Shown here: positions 24,413 to 34,143 of the stretch, piece after piece | How positions within the stretch are numbered: position 1 is the stretch's first letter | How the letters are laid out: each line of letters starts with the position of its first letter | Source of the DNA: an uncultured Bacilli bacterium | GTDB lineage: Bacteria; Bacillota_I; Bacilli_A; RF39; UBA660 | Direction: 5' to 3' | Assembly: GCA_934155645.1 (NCBI GenBank) | Contig: CAKPHC010000006.1 | Location: 1-64,000 of the forward strand | DNA: 64,000 bases | Notes under the pieces: generated by a model | Databases searched by the model: none | What the model saw: the letters and a program-made list of their open reading frames with translations, nothing else | What the model was told of the DNA's origin: nothing | Made by a program: the position numbers and the translations under genes

Positions 24413-27091
24413 TTATTTTATTTCTTCTTTTACATATGCAAATATTTCATCTAAGAATTCTAGCGTTTTACCTCCGCCTTGGGCAAAAGAGTTAGAACCT
24501 CCTCCATTACCTAAAGATTTTAAAGAAGCATTTTTAACTAGTAATCCAGCATGAGTATCAATATTGCTACTACAAACAAAGTTAACATTATTATCTTTTA
24601 CATTAGCAATAAATACTAATCCCGTTTTAATATTATTCATTATGTTATCAACAATACCTTTTAATATGTCCATATCATAATTATCTACTCTTGTAATAAC
24701 TACTTTTTTACCATTTATTTCTTCTACTTTATTTAAAAATTCTGTAATATCACTACTTGCTTTATTTAATTTTGCTTCATTGTATTGTTTTTCTAATTCT
24801 TTAACTTCTACTTGAACATGTTCTAATTGATTTTTATTTGCGATTATATCTTGATAAGAATTAAGTCCAGATTGGTCTAAAATAACATCAAATTTAAGTT
24901 CAATTCCTTCTTTAGTAGCATTTTCTAAAATATTTTTTGCTTTATCTAATAGTTTTTTTATTTCTTCGACATATTTCTTTACTACTTCTGCTATAGCACT
25001 TGTAATATTATCATTAGTTGCAGCTTCAATTCTATAGACATTACTTCCTTTAGATTCTAATTTTACTATTGCTAAGTCTTTAATATAACTTGTATTTTTT
25101 ACATGTGTACCACCACATAATTCAATAGAATCACCTATAGTAACTACTCTTACAATATCTTTATATTTTTCACTAAATAGTGCCATAGCACCTAACTTTT
25201 TAGCTTCCTCTAGTGGCATTTCTCTAATTAAAACATCACTATTCATTTGAATTTTTTCATTACATAATCTCTCTACTTCTAAAATATCATGTTCTAGTAT
25301 TTTACCAGTAAATGTAAAGTCAAATCTTAATCTTTCATCATCAACATAGCTACCTGCTTGATGAATATTACTTGATAATACATCTTGTAATGCTTTTTGT
25401 AAGATATGAACACTACTGTGGTTTCTTGCAATTTTCTTACGACGTTCTTCCATTATTCCAATATGACATGGACCATTAGTAATTGTTCCTTCTACTACTT
25501 CTACTTTATGTAAATGTTGTCCATTTGGAGCATTAATAACGTCAACTACTTTTGCTTTAAAGTTATCACTCTTAATAGCGCCTATATCACTTACTTGTCC
25601 ACCTGATGTTGCATAGAAACATGTTTTATCTAAAACTACATAACCAGTATCAGAAATACTATCCACCATGTTATCATCTTTAAATAATGCGATAATATTA
25701 CTATCCATTTCATAAGTATCATATAAGAACTCACTATTATCTTTAAAGCCTAGTAATACTTCATTTTGAATATGCATATTAGCATTATCTTTTTGATTAC
25801 TTTTAGCAAGTTGTCTAGCTTCAGTCATATATTTATCAAATTCTTCTCTTGAAGTAGTTAGTCCTTGTTCTTCTAAGTATTCTAGAGTAAGTTCAAATGG
25901 GAAACCATAAGTATCGTATAACTTAAAGGCATCATATCCACTTATTGTTTTATCTCTAGATTCAGAGATTAATTGATATAGTCTCCTCTCTCCTTGTTCA
26001 AGTGTTTTATAGAATAATTCTTCTTCTTGAAGTACTAGAGTTTTAACAAATCCTTTAGAAGTTTCTACATCTTTATAACTATCTTTCATTATGTCTGCTA
26101 CTGTATCAACTAATTTATATATAAATGGTTCGTTCATTCCTAGTTTTTTACCCATTCTTACACTTCTACGTAATAGTCTTCTAAGTACGTATCCACGACC
26201 AGTATTTTCAAATATTGCTCCATCTGTTAAGGCCATAGTAATTGCTCTTATATGATCTGCTATTACTTTGTAAGGCATTTCTCCATTATATTTTCTATTA
26301 GTTAATTCTTCTATTCTTTCAATGATAGGTACAAATAAATCTGTTTCAAATGTTGAATCTACACCTTGGAATATACAGCACCATCTCTCAAGTCCTGCTC
26401 CTGTATCAATGTTTTTATTAGGAAGTTCTGGATAATCTTTTCTATCTAATCCTGTTTTAGAATTAAATTGACTGAATACATTGTTCCATATTTCTACATA
26501 ACGTTCTTGTTCTTCATCTTTCATGAAATGTTCAAGAGCTTTACCATCTGGGTCATATTCACTTCCACGGTCATAGAATATTTCACTATCAGGTCCACAT
26601 GGTCCTTCACCTATCTCCCAGAAGTTACCATCTAATCTAGCTATATGACTTGGGTCTAGTCCTAGATTTACCCATTTATTAAATGCATCTTCATCATCAG
26701 TATATACAGTTACATATATCTTTTCTTTAGGAATTGCAAACCAGTCTTCTCCTGTTAATAATTCCATTGCAAACGTTAAGGCATCATCTCTAAAGTAATC
26801 TCCTACTGAGAAGTTACCCATCATTTCAAAAAATGTTTGATGACGTTTAGTTACTCCTACATTATCTATATCATTAGTACGAATACATTTTTGAATACTA
26901 GCTAGACGTTTATTATCTGGTACTACTGTTCCATCAAAATATTTTTTTAATGGTGTTACTCCTGCATTAATAAATAAAAGGCTATCATCATCTATTGGTA
27001 CTAAAGGAGCACTTTCTAATATTTTATGTCCTTTACTTTCAAAGAATTTAAACCACATATTTCTGATTTCTGTACTAGTCATTTTTTTCAT
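24413..27091 (-). CDS. alaS: Alanyl-tRNA synthetase
   Basis: An 892-residue class II synthetase charging tRNA-Ala. It has the class II core (RNMWFKFFESKGH; RTNDIDNVG; HHQTFFEMMGNFSVGDYF-type motif), the tRNA-recognition helices, and an editing domain with HSSVH and CGGTHV zinc/editing residues. The C-Ala region ends in a DHHA1-like segment (GNGGGSNSFAQGGG). The ATG at 27091 overlaps the end of the upstream kinase-like gene by 17 bases and uses AAGGTG. It is the second gene after an Ala-specific T-box. Identification is secure. Confidence 0.98.
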   Translation of the reverse strand: MKKMTSTEIRNMWFKFFESKGHKILESAPLVPIDDDSLLFINAGVTPLKKYFDGTVVPDNKRLASIQKCIRTNDIDNVGVTKRHQTFFEMMGNFSVGDYFRDDALTFAMELLTGEDWFAIPKEKIYVTVYTDDEDAFNKWVNLGLDPSHIARLDGNFWEIGEGPCGPDSEIFYDRGSEYDPDGKALEHFMKDEEQERYVEIWNNVFSQFNSKTGLDRKDYPELPNKNIDTGAGLERWCCIFQGVDSTFETDLFVPIIERIEELTNRKYNGEMPYKVIADHIRAITMALTDGAIFENTGRGYVLRRLLRRSVRMGKKLGMNEPFIYKLVDTVADIMKDSYKDVETSKGFVKTLVLQEEELFYKTLEQGERRLYQLISESRDKTISGYDAFKLYDTYGFPFELTLEYLEEQGLTTSREEFDKYMTEARQLAKSNQKDNANMHIQNEVLLGFKDNSEFLYDTYEMDSNIIALFKDDNMVDSISDTGYVVLDKTCFYATSGGQVSDIGAIKSDNFKAKVVDVINAPNGQHLHKVEVVEGTITNGPCHIGIMEERRKKIARNHSSVHILQKALQDVLSSNIHQAGSYVDDERLRFDFTFTGKILEHDILEVERLCNEKIQMNSDVLIREMPLEEAKKLGAMALFSEKYKDIVRVVTIGDSIELCGGTHVKNTSYIKDLAIVKLESKGSNVYRIEAATNDNITSAIAEVVKKYVEEIKKLLDKAKNILENATKEGIELKFDVILDQSGLNSYQDIIANKNQLEHVQVEVKELEKQYNEAKLNKASSDITEFLNKVEEINGKKVVITRVDNYDMDILKGIVDNIMNNIKTGLVFIANVKDNNVNFVCSSNIDTHAGLLVKNASLKSLGNGGGSNSFAQGGGKTLEFLDEIFAYVKEEIK

Positions 27092-27629
27092 TTACTACAC
27101 CTTCTTTTTTTAATACTTCTATTACGTCTTTTTGTAATTTATCTAATGTATCATTAATTAAAATATAATTATAGTCATGATAATCGTTCATAGCATTTTC
27201 TATTTTGTGTTGTTGCTGTTCTTTAGTCATTTCAGTCTCATAATTAATTCGCTCTACTTTAATTACTACTACATCATCAAAATGTTCTTTTATACTTTCT
27301 ATTTCTAAAGGTACTCTTATATCAGTTACTACTGCTACATCAAAGAAGTGACTTAATATGTCTAAGTCTTCTACTGTACGATTAGCAAAGAAATATGGTT
27401 TATTTAATTTACCTCTTATAACGTCAGTTCCTAATTCTTGTAATAATGTTCTAGGTTTAGTCTCTTCACTACCATCCCATCCAAAGTAATCTTTTACATA
27501 CATTTTTAAGTATTTTGCAATTTGAGTACGACATACTTTGATATTGTTTTCTTTACAATAATCACAAATAAAATTACCTATTGTATCTTTTCCATGACGT
27601 GATGCACCACTTACTAAAAATATTTTCAT
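27075..27629 (-). CDS. P-loop nucleotide-kinase-like protein upstream of alaS
   Basis: A 184-residue P-loop protein with a variant Walker A, GASRHGKDT (residues 8-16), and a likely LID or base-recognition region (VTDIRVPLEIESIK). The C-terminal helix is rich in Lys and Glu. The G-x-x-x-x-G-K-D-T form is typical of phage-type deoxynucleoside monophosphate kinases and adenylate-kinase relatives. Substrate is unknown. It lies between the Ala T-box and alaS and overlaps alaS, so it is translated from a transcript controlled by alanine charging. The start is an ATG with AAAGGAG. Confidence 0.7.
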   Translation of the reverse strand: MKIFLVSGASRHGKDTIGNFICDYCKENNIKVCRTQIAKYLKMYVKDYFGWDGSEETKPRTLLQELGTDVIRGKLNKPYFFANRTVEDLDILSHFFDVAVVTDIRVPLEIESIKEHFDDVVVIKVERINYETEMTKEQQQHKIENAMNDYHDYNYILINDTLDKLQKDVIEVLKKEGVVNEKND

Positions 27630-27644
27630 ATATTTCTCCTTTCA

Positions 27645-27815
27645 ATATAAAAGACCAAAACATAGGAGTGAATTAATCACGGTACCATCCTATTTTGGTC
27701 TTAATTTCAATAACGGTATTACCGACGAACTCCAAAGTAGCTTTCTAGTATTTTGTTTGTTAAATTTCCACCATCATTAACTCTCTATTAAACAAGTATT
27801 ACTATACTTATCTTT
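27645..27815 (-). promoter_or_regulatory. T-box riboswitch, Ala-specific, for the kinase-alaS operon
   Basis: The leader has the T-box AGGAUGGUACCGUG (27678-27691) and a specifier GCU (Ala) at 27739-27741 in GAAAGCUACUUUGGA. A GAUGGUGGAAA element lies in a rather short stem I. The terminator stem AAGACCAAAA...UUUUGGUCUU (27651-27702) is followed by UUUUAUAUU. The compact stem I is notable. Confidence 0.9.
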
Positions 27816-27819
27816 TTCA

Positions 27820-28968
27820 TCATTCTTCATTTATCATATTTAATATTTGGTATTTATCATTAAAATAAATTAATATTATTTTAGCACAAGATATCACTGG
27901 TGTTGATAAAACCATACCTAGTATACCAAAGAAATGTCCAAATATCAATAGGCCAAGCATTATTGTTACAGGATGTAATTTCATAGTTTTACTCATTACT
28001 ACTGGATTTAGGAAATAACTTTCTAATGTTTGACATATTATTACTGCTATTAGTGTACATATTCCTACTTTAGGACTTATGGTAAATCCTACTATAGTAG
28101 CAGGTATTCCACCTATGTAAGGTCCTACATAAGGTATTACATTTGTAACTGCACAGAATAGTCCAAATACTAAAGGGGCTTTAAGTCCTGATAAGGTAAA
28201 CCCAATAGATTGACATATGAATAAAAGCAACATGATTAGTAAAGTACCTTGTACATAATTTTTTAACATATTATTAAGTCTATCAGTTATAGTTATTACT
28301 TCGTTATGTATCTTTTTAGGAATAAATACTAGTAAATGCTTTCTTACATTGTTGAAATCTAATAACATATAAAAAGCAATAAATAATCCAAAGATAAAGT
28401 TTATACTTCCACTTACTATATTTTTTAATACATCTACTATAGTTGTAGGTAAGTCTACAGTAATAGATTTAAATATATTATTAAGTGAAGTTGTAAATCC
28501 ATTTCTTACATTAGTAAAGTCATAATTATATATGTTACTTAGGTTATCAATAAAGCCATCAAACCAACCACTCAAGTTTTTAATTATATTTGGTGCGGTT
28601 GATATTATTTCATTGATTTGGTTTCCAAAAGAAGGAATTACTAAACTACAAATTAACCCTATTATTGCAATAAAGACAATGAATACTAAAGTTGTTGATA
28701 ATAATCTATTAATCTTTTTCTTTTGAAGAAATGATACGATTGGGTCTAACAACCATGCAATAACAAGGCCTATAAAGAACGGTGATATTATTCCTAAAAT
28801 AGTACCTATAGTATTAAATATTTTCCACTCTTTGATTAGAAATGATGCTAACACAATTAAGCTTACTATTCCTAGAATTAAAATAATTTTTAGGATATCT
28901 CTAGATAATTTAATAACTTCATTTAATCTTGTATAATCTATTTTTTTATCTTCTTTTTTGTTAAACAT
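27820..28968 (-). CDS. AI-2E (PerM/TqsA) family membrane permease
   Basis: A 382-residue protein with seven or eight hydrophobic segments in the AI-2E family layout: two pairs of N-terminal helices, a soluble amphipathic middle (residues about 115-190), then helices around GLFCAVTNVIPYVGPYIGGIPATIVGF, the most conserved family stretch. Members export AI-2 or act as Na+/H+ antiporters; substrate cannot be told here. I use the ATG at 28968 (GGGGGAG site) rather than one 15 bases upstream. It ends just before the alaS T-box leader, which may overlap its terminal codons. Confidence 0.92.
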   Translation of the reverse strand: MFNKKEDKKIDYTRLNEVIKLSRDILKIILILGIVSLIVLASFLIKEWKIFNTIGTILGIISPFFIGLVIAWLLDPIVSFLQKKKINRLLSTTLVFIVFIAIIGLICSLVIPSFGNQINEIISTAPNIIKNLSGWFDGFIDNLSNIYNYDFTNVRNGFTTSLNNIFKSITVDLPTTIVDVLKNIVSGSINFIFGLFIAFYMLLDFNNVRKHLLVFIPKKIHNEVITITDRLNNMLKNYVQGTLLIMLLLFICQSIGFTLSGLKAPLVFGLFCAVTNVIPYVGPYIGGIPATIVGFTISPKVGICTLIAVIICQTLESYFLNPVVMSKTMKLHPVTIMLGLLIFGHFFGILGMVLSTPVISCAKIILIYFNDKYQILNMINEE

Positions 28969-29024
28969 AAAACACTCCCCCACTTATATTTACTATTTAT
29001 AATACACTATAATTACAATTTTTG

Positions 29025-29052
29025 TAAAGAAAAAGCAAGAATACTCTTGCTT
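29025..29052 (-). terminator. Terminator of the 51-residue gene
   Basis: AAGCAAGA and TCTTGCTT pair around GTAT on the minus strand, then a T-rich tail. Confidence 0.85.
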
Positions 29053-29070
29053 CCTAGTTAGATAAACTAA

Positions 29071-29226
29071 CTACATCATATTTTCGATTGATTTAGTAGC
29101 ATTTTTACTCATCTTATTTACTGACTTCTTTATATCTTGTACCATATCTGGATTATATTTTTTATATAGGGCAACAGCACCTACACCAGCAGCACCAACT
29201 ACTAAATATTTCCATGCATTTTTCAC
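29071..29226 (-). CDS. 51-residue small protein with hydrophobic N-terminus
   Basis: A short frame with a GTG start after AGAGGTGAT. The N-terminal half is hydrophobic and glycine/alanine-rich (AWKYLVVGAAGVGAVALY); the rest is Lys/Asn/Met-rich and helical (VQDIKKSVNKMSKNATKSI). A clear ribosome site and dedicated terminator support expression. It looks like a tail-exposed single-pass membrane peptide. I do not recognise it. Confidence 0.6.
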   Translation of the reverse strand: MKNAWKYLVVGAAGVGAVALYKKYNPDMVQDIKKSVNKMSKNATKSIENMM

Positions 29227-29302
29227 TATAATCACCTCTTGGTCAAAAATATGATAGTATTTGTATCAAATACCATTATTATTATGAACAAAAGTATTTG
29301 TA

Positions 29303-31489
29303 TTATTCTTTAGTTGTTATTTTTTCTATTAATCTATCTTTAATAGTTGTTCTTCTTATATCAGAATTATTATTAATACTTGCTTTTTTTAAAGCATTAC
29401 TTTCTCCAACTAAGTATAGTTTTCTTTTAGCTCTAGTAACAGCAGTATAGTATAGTTTTCGATAAAGCATATGTCCATATCCATTTACGACAGGTATTAC
29501 TACTGTTTTAAATTCACTACCTTGAGCTTTATGAATACTTATCGCATATCCATGTTTAAATTTATTAAAGTTACTTGGGGTGAATCTTACTAAATTGCCA
29601 TCAAAATCTATAATTATTTCTTTTTTGTCAATACTAGAAATGACACCTATATCACCGTTAAAGATATTTTCATCAGGCATATTAGTAAGTTGTAATATTT
29701 TATCATTTTCACGATATATAACATCTCCTACTATGCACTCTTTTTTTCTAGGTGATTTAGGATTAAATATTTCTTGAATTACTTTGTTTAAATTATCTAT
29801 TCCATTTACTGTTTTATACATTGGTACTAAAACTTGGAATTCTTTATAAGTATCTCTTTTATGTCTTGTACATATTTCTTTTATTTTATCTAAAACTTCA
29901 CTTGAACTTACATTTTCAAATGTTAAGTCGCTTTTTCTTTTAAAGATTTCATCATCGATAGTACCACTGTTAACTTGATATGCTAAATTGATGATGTTAG
30001 AACCTTCTTGTTGACGATAAAGATAGTTTAATTTTATTACTGGTACTACTTCACTTTCTATTATATCTTTTAAGACTTGACCTGGTCCTACACTAGGTAA
30101 TTGGTAATAGTCTCCTACTAAAATGATTTTAGTATCAGTTCTTAATCCTTTTAAAAGTGAATAGAATAAGTGAACATCAACCATACTTCCTTCATCAATA
30201 ATAACTATTTTAGCATCACTTTTATTGTACTCGTTTACAGCAAATTTATTAGTTTCTTTATTCCATTTTAAAAATCTATGAATAGTATACGCCGGAAGAA
30301 GTGTCGATTCACTAATTCTTTTACTAGCTCTACCAGTTGGTGCTAACATGACTACTTCTTCGATTAAGTCATTATAACTTAATTTATTAATATTTTGATA
30401 TAAATTGACAATAGCTTTTATAATAGTTGTTTTTCCAGTTCCAGGACCACCAGTAATAGTTAAAAAGTGTTTAGCTTGACTCATTTTAATTGCATTTAAT
30501 TGTTCTTCATTATATGTGATACGGTTTTCTAATTCAAGATTTGCTATTTTAGTATCTAGTTTTTTTACTTCTTCATCTTTTTGGGATACTAAATATTTAA
30601 TTCTTTTAGCGATGTATTCTTCTTCATCATACATCTCTGTTAGAAAATATTTTTCATTTTCTTTTACTACTTTACCTGCTAGGATTAAGCTATTTAATGT
30701 ATTGATGAAATCCTCATCACTAATTTTAGTATTTAATACTTTTATAGTATTGCTATATATTTCATCTATTAATAGATAACTATGTCCAATAATATTACAT
30801 ATTTCGTTCATTACGTAGATTATTACTGCTTCTATTCTTCTAGAATCTGTTAAATTGTTTTCTTTATTTAAAAAGATTGAATCTACTTTTTTAAAACCTA
30901 TATCTGGTAAATCATAAGTTACTTGATATAAATTGTTATCAATCATATCCAATGTTTTAATTTTATATTTATTGTATATAATCATACTTTCTTTAGTAGA
31001 AAATCCTAAGTCAGTTAAAAGTATTATTGTTTTATAACTGTTTTCATAGTCCAATAAAGTATTGTGTAACATATCGGCTTGTTTTTTAGTAATAGTAGGA
31101 ATAAGTATTAAGTTATCTGGATTTTCTAGTATTATTTTTAAAGTATCTTTGCCTAAAACATCTACTATTTTTTGGGCTTTCTTCTCGCCTATTCCTTTGA
31201 ATAATCCACTTGTTAAAAATTCAACAATTGAATCTATATCTTCTTTGGCACATCTTTCGTAATTATCAACTAGGAATTGTTCACCATATTTTTGATGAAA
31301 GACGAATTTACCGTTAAGTATATATGTATCCATTTCATTTAATTCATGAAAGTAACCGGTAAAAGTGATAATTTGGTTTGTTATATCTTTATTTTCATTG
31401 TTTGTTTCTTTCACTTTAAAAAGTCCGACTAAATAGCCATTGTCTCCTTGAAATAATACTCTTTTTAAATTACCTTTTATAAAATCCAC
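29303..31489 (-). CDS. recD2: RecD2-type ATP-dependent DNA helicase
   Basis: A 728-residue SF1B 5'-3' helicase. It has an N-terminal OB-like domain, a helix-hairpin-helix region (LTSGLFKGIGEKKAQKIV, about 92-110), and Walker A GGPGTGKT at residues 347-354. Walker B is IIDEGSMVD, and the C-terminal motif VI region reads YAISIHKAQGSEF...YTAVTRAKRKLYLVG. Length suits the RecD2 (non-RecBCD) type found in Firmicutes, linked to DNA repair and replication fork stability. It starts at an ATG, preceded by AAGGAGTGATAATG-type spacing. It is monocistronic. Confidence 0.95.
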   Translation of the reverse strand: MDFIKGNLKRVLFQGDNGYLVGLFKVKETNNENKDITNQIITFTGYFHELNEMDTYILNGKFVFHQKYGEQFLVDNYERCAKEDIDSIVEFLTSGLFKGIGEKKAQKIVDVLGKDTLKIILENPDNLILIPTITKKQADMLHNTLLDYENSYKTIILLTDLGFSTKESMIIYNKYKIKTLDMIDNNLYQVTYDLPDIGFKKVDSIFLNKENNLTDSRRIEAVIIYVMNEICNIIGHSYLLIDEIYSNTIKVLNTKISDEDFINTLNSLILAGKVVKENEKYFLTEMYDEEEYIAKRIKYLVSQKDEEVKKLDTKIANLELENRITYNEEQLNAIKMSQAKHFLTITGGPGTGKTTIIKAIVNLYQNINKLSYNDLIEEVVMLAPTGRASKRISESTLLPAYTIHRFLKWNKETNKFAVNEYNKSDAKIVIIDEGSMVDVHLFYSLLKGLRTDTKIILVGDYYQLPSVGPGQVLKDIIESEVVPVIKLNYLYRQQEGSNIINLAYQVNSGTIDDEIFKRKSDLTFENVSSSEVLDKIKEICTRHKRDTYKEFQVLVPMYKTVNGIDNLNKVIQEIFNPKSPRKKECIVGDVIYRENDKILQLTNMPDENIFNGDIGVISSIDKKEIIIDFDGNLVRFTPSNFNKFKHGYAISIHKAQGSEFKTVVIPVVNGYGHMLYRKLYYTAVTRAKRKLYLVGESNALKKASINNNSDIRRTTIKDRLIEKITTKE

Positions 31490-31552
31490 ATTATCACTCC
31501 TTGCCGTTATAGGTATTTTTATTATACTCCTAATGTATTTTTTATTCCATAG

Positions 31553-31582
31553 AAAAAGTAAAAACCTTTTGGATTTTTACTT
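31553..31582 (-). terminator. Terminator of the glycine-rich surface-protein gene
   Basis: AAGTAAAAATCC pairs with GGTTTTTACTT around AAAA (one bulge) and is followed by TTTC on the minus strand. It overlaps the last codons of the gene. Confidence 0.75.
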
Positions 31583-33175
31583 GATAGTTAATCTTGTGAT
31601 TCTAGCGTATCCGTCACCACTTCGACCTGTTGTTGCTGTACCACCTAACGTAGTACTTGGAATACTTGAGTCACCTGCGGTTAATACTGTCTCAGTCAAA
31701 TAGTATTGGCTTCCTAGTAAGTAACCAGTTGGTTTGCTGCTTGATGAAGTTAAAACGTATCCGCTTCCTCCACCGCCGCCACGGTCATCATCACTGGAAG
31801 TATCAGGAACTGAACCTGAACCACCGTACCAGCCACCACCGCCGGCTCCACCATAACCGAAACTAGATGTTCCATATCTATATCCAGCTCCACCATAACC
31901 GAACGAACCCGCAGTAGCAGTATATCCAGATGTTGTAGTTCCAGCACCTCCGGCAGTTTGTGTACCACCTTGACCACATGCGGTTGTGCTACAACCTTGT
32001 CCTGAGTAAGTTTCGGTAGTAGTACCACCGGTAGTTCCACCACCGGCTCCACCTTTTTTAGAACTTCCTCCTACTGAACCACCACCACCAGCAACAATTA
32101 CTCTGGCATAAAGTGATTGAGAACCAACTCTTATATCAGTAGCACCACCACCATAAATATTAGTTGTACAACCATTGGCTACTGTGCAACCTGACATACC
32201 GCCACCATTATATCCACTGTGGTTAGTACCATTTCCACCAACATATATATACAATACTTCACCTTGTTTTAAGAATATCTTACCAGAGGCATATCCACCT
32301 TTACCTGAATAAGTATTACTACTTCTATATCCACCTTCTGCTCCCCATACTTCTAATTGATAATATCCAGTAGTTGGAACATTAAATGTAGAATAACTAC
32401 CATTGTAACTATAAGTATACATATAACCCCAAGTTGCATAAAGAGTAACTGTTTTACCTGGAGACGTTAAATTCATTACAGATTCTTTATCTCTATATAC
32501 TGGTGCACCCGTAGGTGTTGTAGCCCATCCTAGGAATTTATAACCACTTTTTGTGTAGGCGTTTGTTGTTAATGTGCAATTATAATTGAATCCACAGGTA
32601 TTAGTCGATGTTGTACCACTACCACCATTAGCATTATAACTTACTGTATAATAATGAACACCATTAGGTGTTGTTCCTGTATATTGAACCCAGTCAATAC
32701 TTACTTTTAATTTCTTTACTCTTTGTAATGGGTCTGCTACTACATTCGGATTATATTTAGCAACTACAGTTAATGTTTTAGTTTCCCCTGCTGCTATAGT
32801 ATCACCATTATTTATTCCTGATACTGTATATACAATTGCATCAGTACCACTTGTTGTTATATCAATATTGCTTACCGCTCCTGTTAAAGTACCTTTATTT
32901 TGAATTGTCACTGTATAAGTCATTGAATCTCCTGGGTCAACTAAGCTAACATTAAACTTGGCAGTAGTTGCTGTATATGAAGGAGCTTCAATATTATAAG
33001 CACCTCCTACATTTGTACCATCGGAAATACCAGTAATTCTAATATCCCAAGTAGATGTGATATTAGCTTTACCATTTATTTTTAATTCTGACATCAAAAT
33101 GGAATATCCTACTGACATAAAGAATACTCCTAAACAAAGTGCAAGTGCAATAATTGTTTTTTTATTTCGCATCAT
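31577..33175 (-). CDS. SipW-type surface protein with InlB repeat and glycine-rich domain
   Basis: A 532-residue predicted surface protein. Residues 1-45 have the shared export plan (basic start, hydrophobic stretch, GYSILMSELKINGKANITSTWDI). A TasA-like beta-sandwich runs to about residue 170. Next comes one Listeria-Bacteroides (InlB-B) repeat (YTVSYNANGGSG ... GYKFLGWATTPTG ... TLYATW). The C-terminal half is a glycine-rich domain of the kind also seen in ALK/LTK (QLEVWGAEGG; IYVGGNGTN; GGGATDIRVG; RVIVAGGGGS), then low-complexity Gly/Thr/Ser runs. Adjacent ATGs are possible starts (33175 or 33172), with AGGTGAT upstream. It is monocistronic. Adhesion or surface structure is inferred. Confidence 0.85.
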   Translation of the reverse strand: MMRNKKTIIALALCLGVFFMSVGYSILMSELKINGKANITSTWDIRITGISDGTNVGGAYNIEAPSYTATTAKFNVSLVDPGDSMTYTVTIQNKGTLTGAVSNIDITTSGTDAIVYTVSGINNGDTIAAGETKTLTVVAKYNPNVVADPLQRVKKLKVSIDWVQYTGTTPNGVHYYTVSYNANGGSGTTSTNTCGFNYNCTLTTNAYTKSGYKFLGWATTPTGAPVYRDKESVMNLTSPGKTVTLYATWGYMYTYSYNGSYSTFNVPTTGYYQLEVWGAEGGYRSSNTYSGKGGYASGKIFLKQGEVLYIYVGGNGTNHSGYNGGGMSGCTVANGCTTNIYGGGATDIRVGSQSLYARVIVAGGGGSVGGSSKKGGAGGGTTGGTTTETYSGQGCSTTACGQGGTQTAGGAGTTTSGYTATAGSFGYGGAGYRYGTSSFGYGGAGGGGWYGGSGSVPDTSSDDDRGGGGGSGYVLTSSSSKPTGYLLGSQYYLTETVLTAGDSSIPSTTLGGTATTGRSGDGYARITRLTIK

Positions 33176-33349
33176 ACTATCACCTATTCTATATTCATTA
33201 TAATGATATCATTTTTTTTGATTTGCAACAATAGTATTATTGTCTTTTTTTTACATTTTTATAAATATTTGTAAAACACCTAGACATATACAGTAGCAAA
33301 ATTAGTTATTCATAATAAACTATATTAGAAAAGAAAAGGAGGAATAAGT

Positions 33350-33514
33350 ATGTATTACTACGGTGGTGGCTCATGTGGTTGCCAAGGTGGAGGATACCAA
33401 TATCCTTTCTATCCATATTATGGATATGGAAATGGTAACACATCATCATATGCAATAATATTAGTACTATTTATTTTATTAGTTATCGTAATCGGTTCTA
33501 GATTTACAAGATAA
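33350..33514 (+). CDS. YjcZ-like tiny transmembrane protein
   Basis: A 54-residue protein too short for most gene callers. The N-terminus is Gly/Tyr/Cys-rich (MYYYGGGSCGCQGGG, then PYYGYGNGN), and one helix follows (YAIILVLFILLVIVIG) with a basic end. The helix closely resembles the YjcZ/Tiny_TM family of short Bacillus sporulation-associated proteins. It has a perfect AAGGAGG ribosome site and its own terminator. Whether this organism sporulates is not shown in the window. Confidence 0.75.
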   Translation: MYYYGGGSCGCQGGGYQYPFYPYYGYGNGNTSSYAIILVLFILLVIVIGSRFTR

Positions 33515-33537
33515 GGGTTCATCTCTTATCTTTTTTT
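33509..33537 (+). terminator. Terminator of the YjcZ-like gene
   Basis: AGATAAG and CTTATCT form a 7-bp stem, followed by TTTTTTT. The stop codon lies in the stem. Confidence 0.85.
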
Positions 33538-33602
33538 GATTTGACATTTATTTATTTTTGTAGTATTATTATTCTCCGTGCATAAAAAAAGGGGGTAATA
33601 AT

Positions 33603-34100
33603 ATGTCAATTGATGAAAAAGATGAAATCCAATATAGAAAAGCACAAATAAAAATTGGTGCAGTTAATGCTACTATACCTAGTTTAATTGAATTAAACAA
33701 TGAATTAATTCCAAGTGAAAGAAAGGCTTATACAATACTACTTGATTATCAAAATTTTGGTGATTATTATAAGTTTATAGTAGATATTAAAAGAACTTAT
33801 GGATTCGATAATAATTCACTATTAAAAATTGTTTATAGTTTAAAAGATAAAAAAGCAGGTTTAAATTTATTAAAACAAGCTTGTGAATGCTATGCAGAAA
33901 ATAGTGAAATGGATTATATATCTTTTACTAGTAGAAATGACGCTATTGTAAGTTTTAATATGATTGGTTCTAATAAAGTTGATTTAAACTTTGCAATTCA
34001 TGATGAAGAAATAGTTGAAGAGTTAAAAGAACTTCAAAATAAATTCTATCGAAGTATTCCTGAACAAATCAAATTAAAAAAACTAGGCCATAATTGTTAA
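33603..34100 (+). CDS. Unknown 165-residue soluble protein
   Basis: Not recognised. It is soluble and helix-rich in the first 100 residues (YRKAQIKIGAVNATIPSLIELNN; KKAGLNLLKQACECYAENS). A strand-rich segment follows (DAIVSFNMIGSNKVDLNFAI), then a basic end. The ATG follows GGGGGTAATAAT. It is 43 bases upstream of def on the same strand and may share its transcript. There are no obvious catalytic motifs, and two of the three Cys are close together. Confidence 0.65.
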   Translation: MSIDEKDEIQYRKAQIKIGAVNATIPSLIELNNELIPSERKAYTILLDYQNFGDYYKFIVDIKRTYGFDNNSLLKIVYSLKDKKAGLNLLKQACECYAENSEMDYISFTSRNDAIVSFNMIGSNKVDLNFAIHDEEIVEELKELQNKFYRSIPEQIKLKKLGHNC

Positions 34101-34143
34101 ATCCGACAAATTATGATAGAATAAAAGTTGTTGAGGTGGTCTT

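Noticed and set aside
31750..32052. A 100-residue minus-strand frame inside the glycine-rich gene
   Set aside because: Low-complexity Gly codons keep a second frame open. It has no ribosome site and no family pattern.
33202..33213. 12-bp palindrome AATGATATCATT upstream of the glycine-rich surface gene
   Set aside because: Short A/T palindromes are expected by chance in such DNA, and it is not shared with the other surface promoters.
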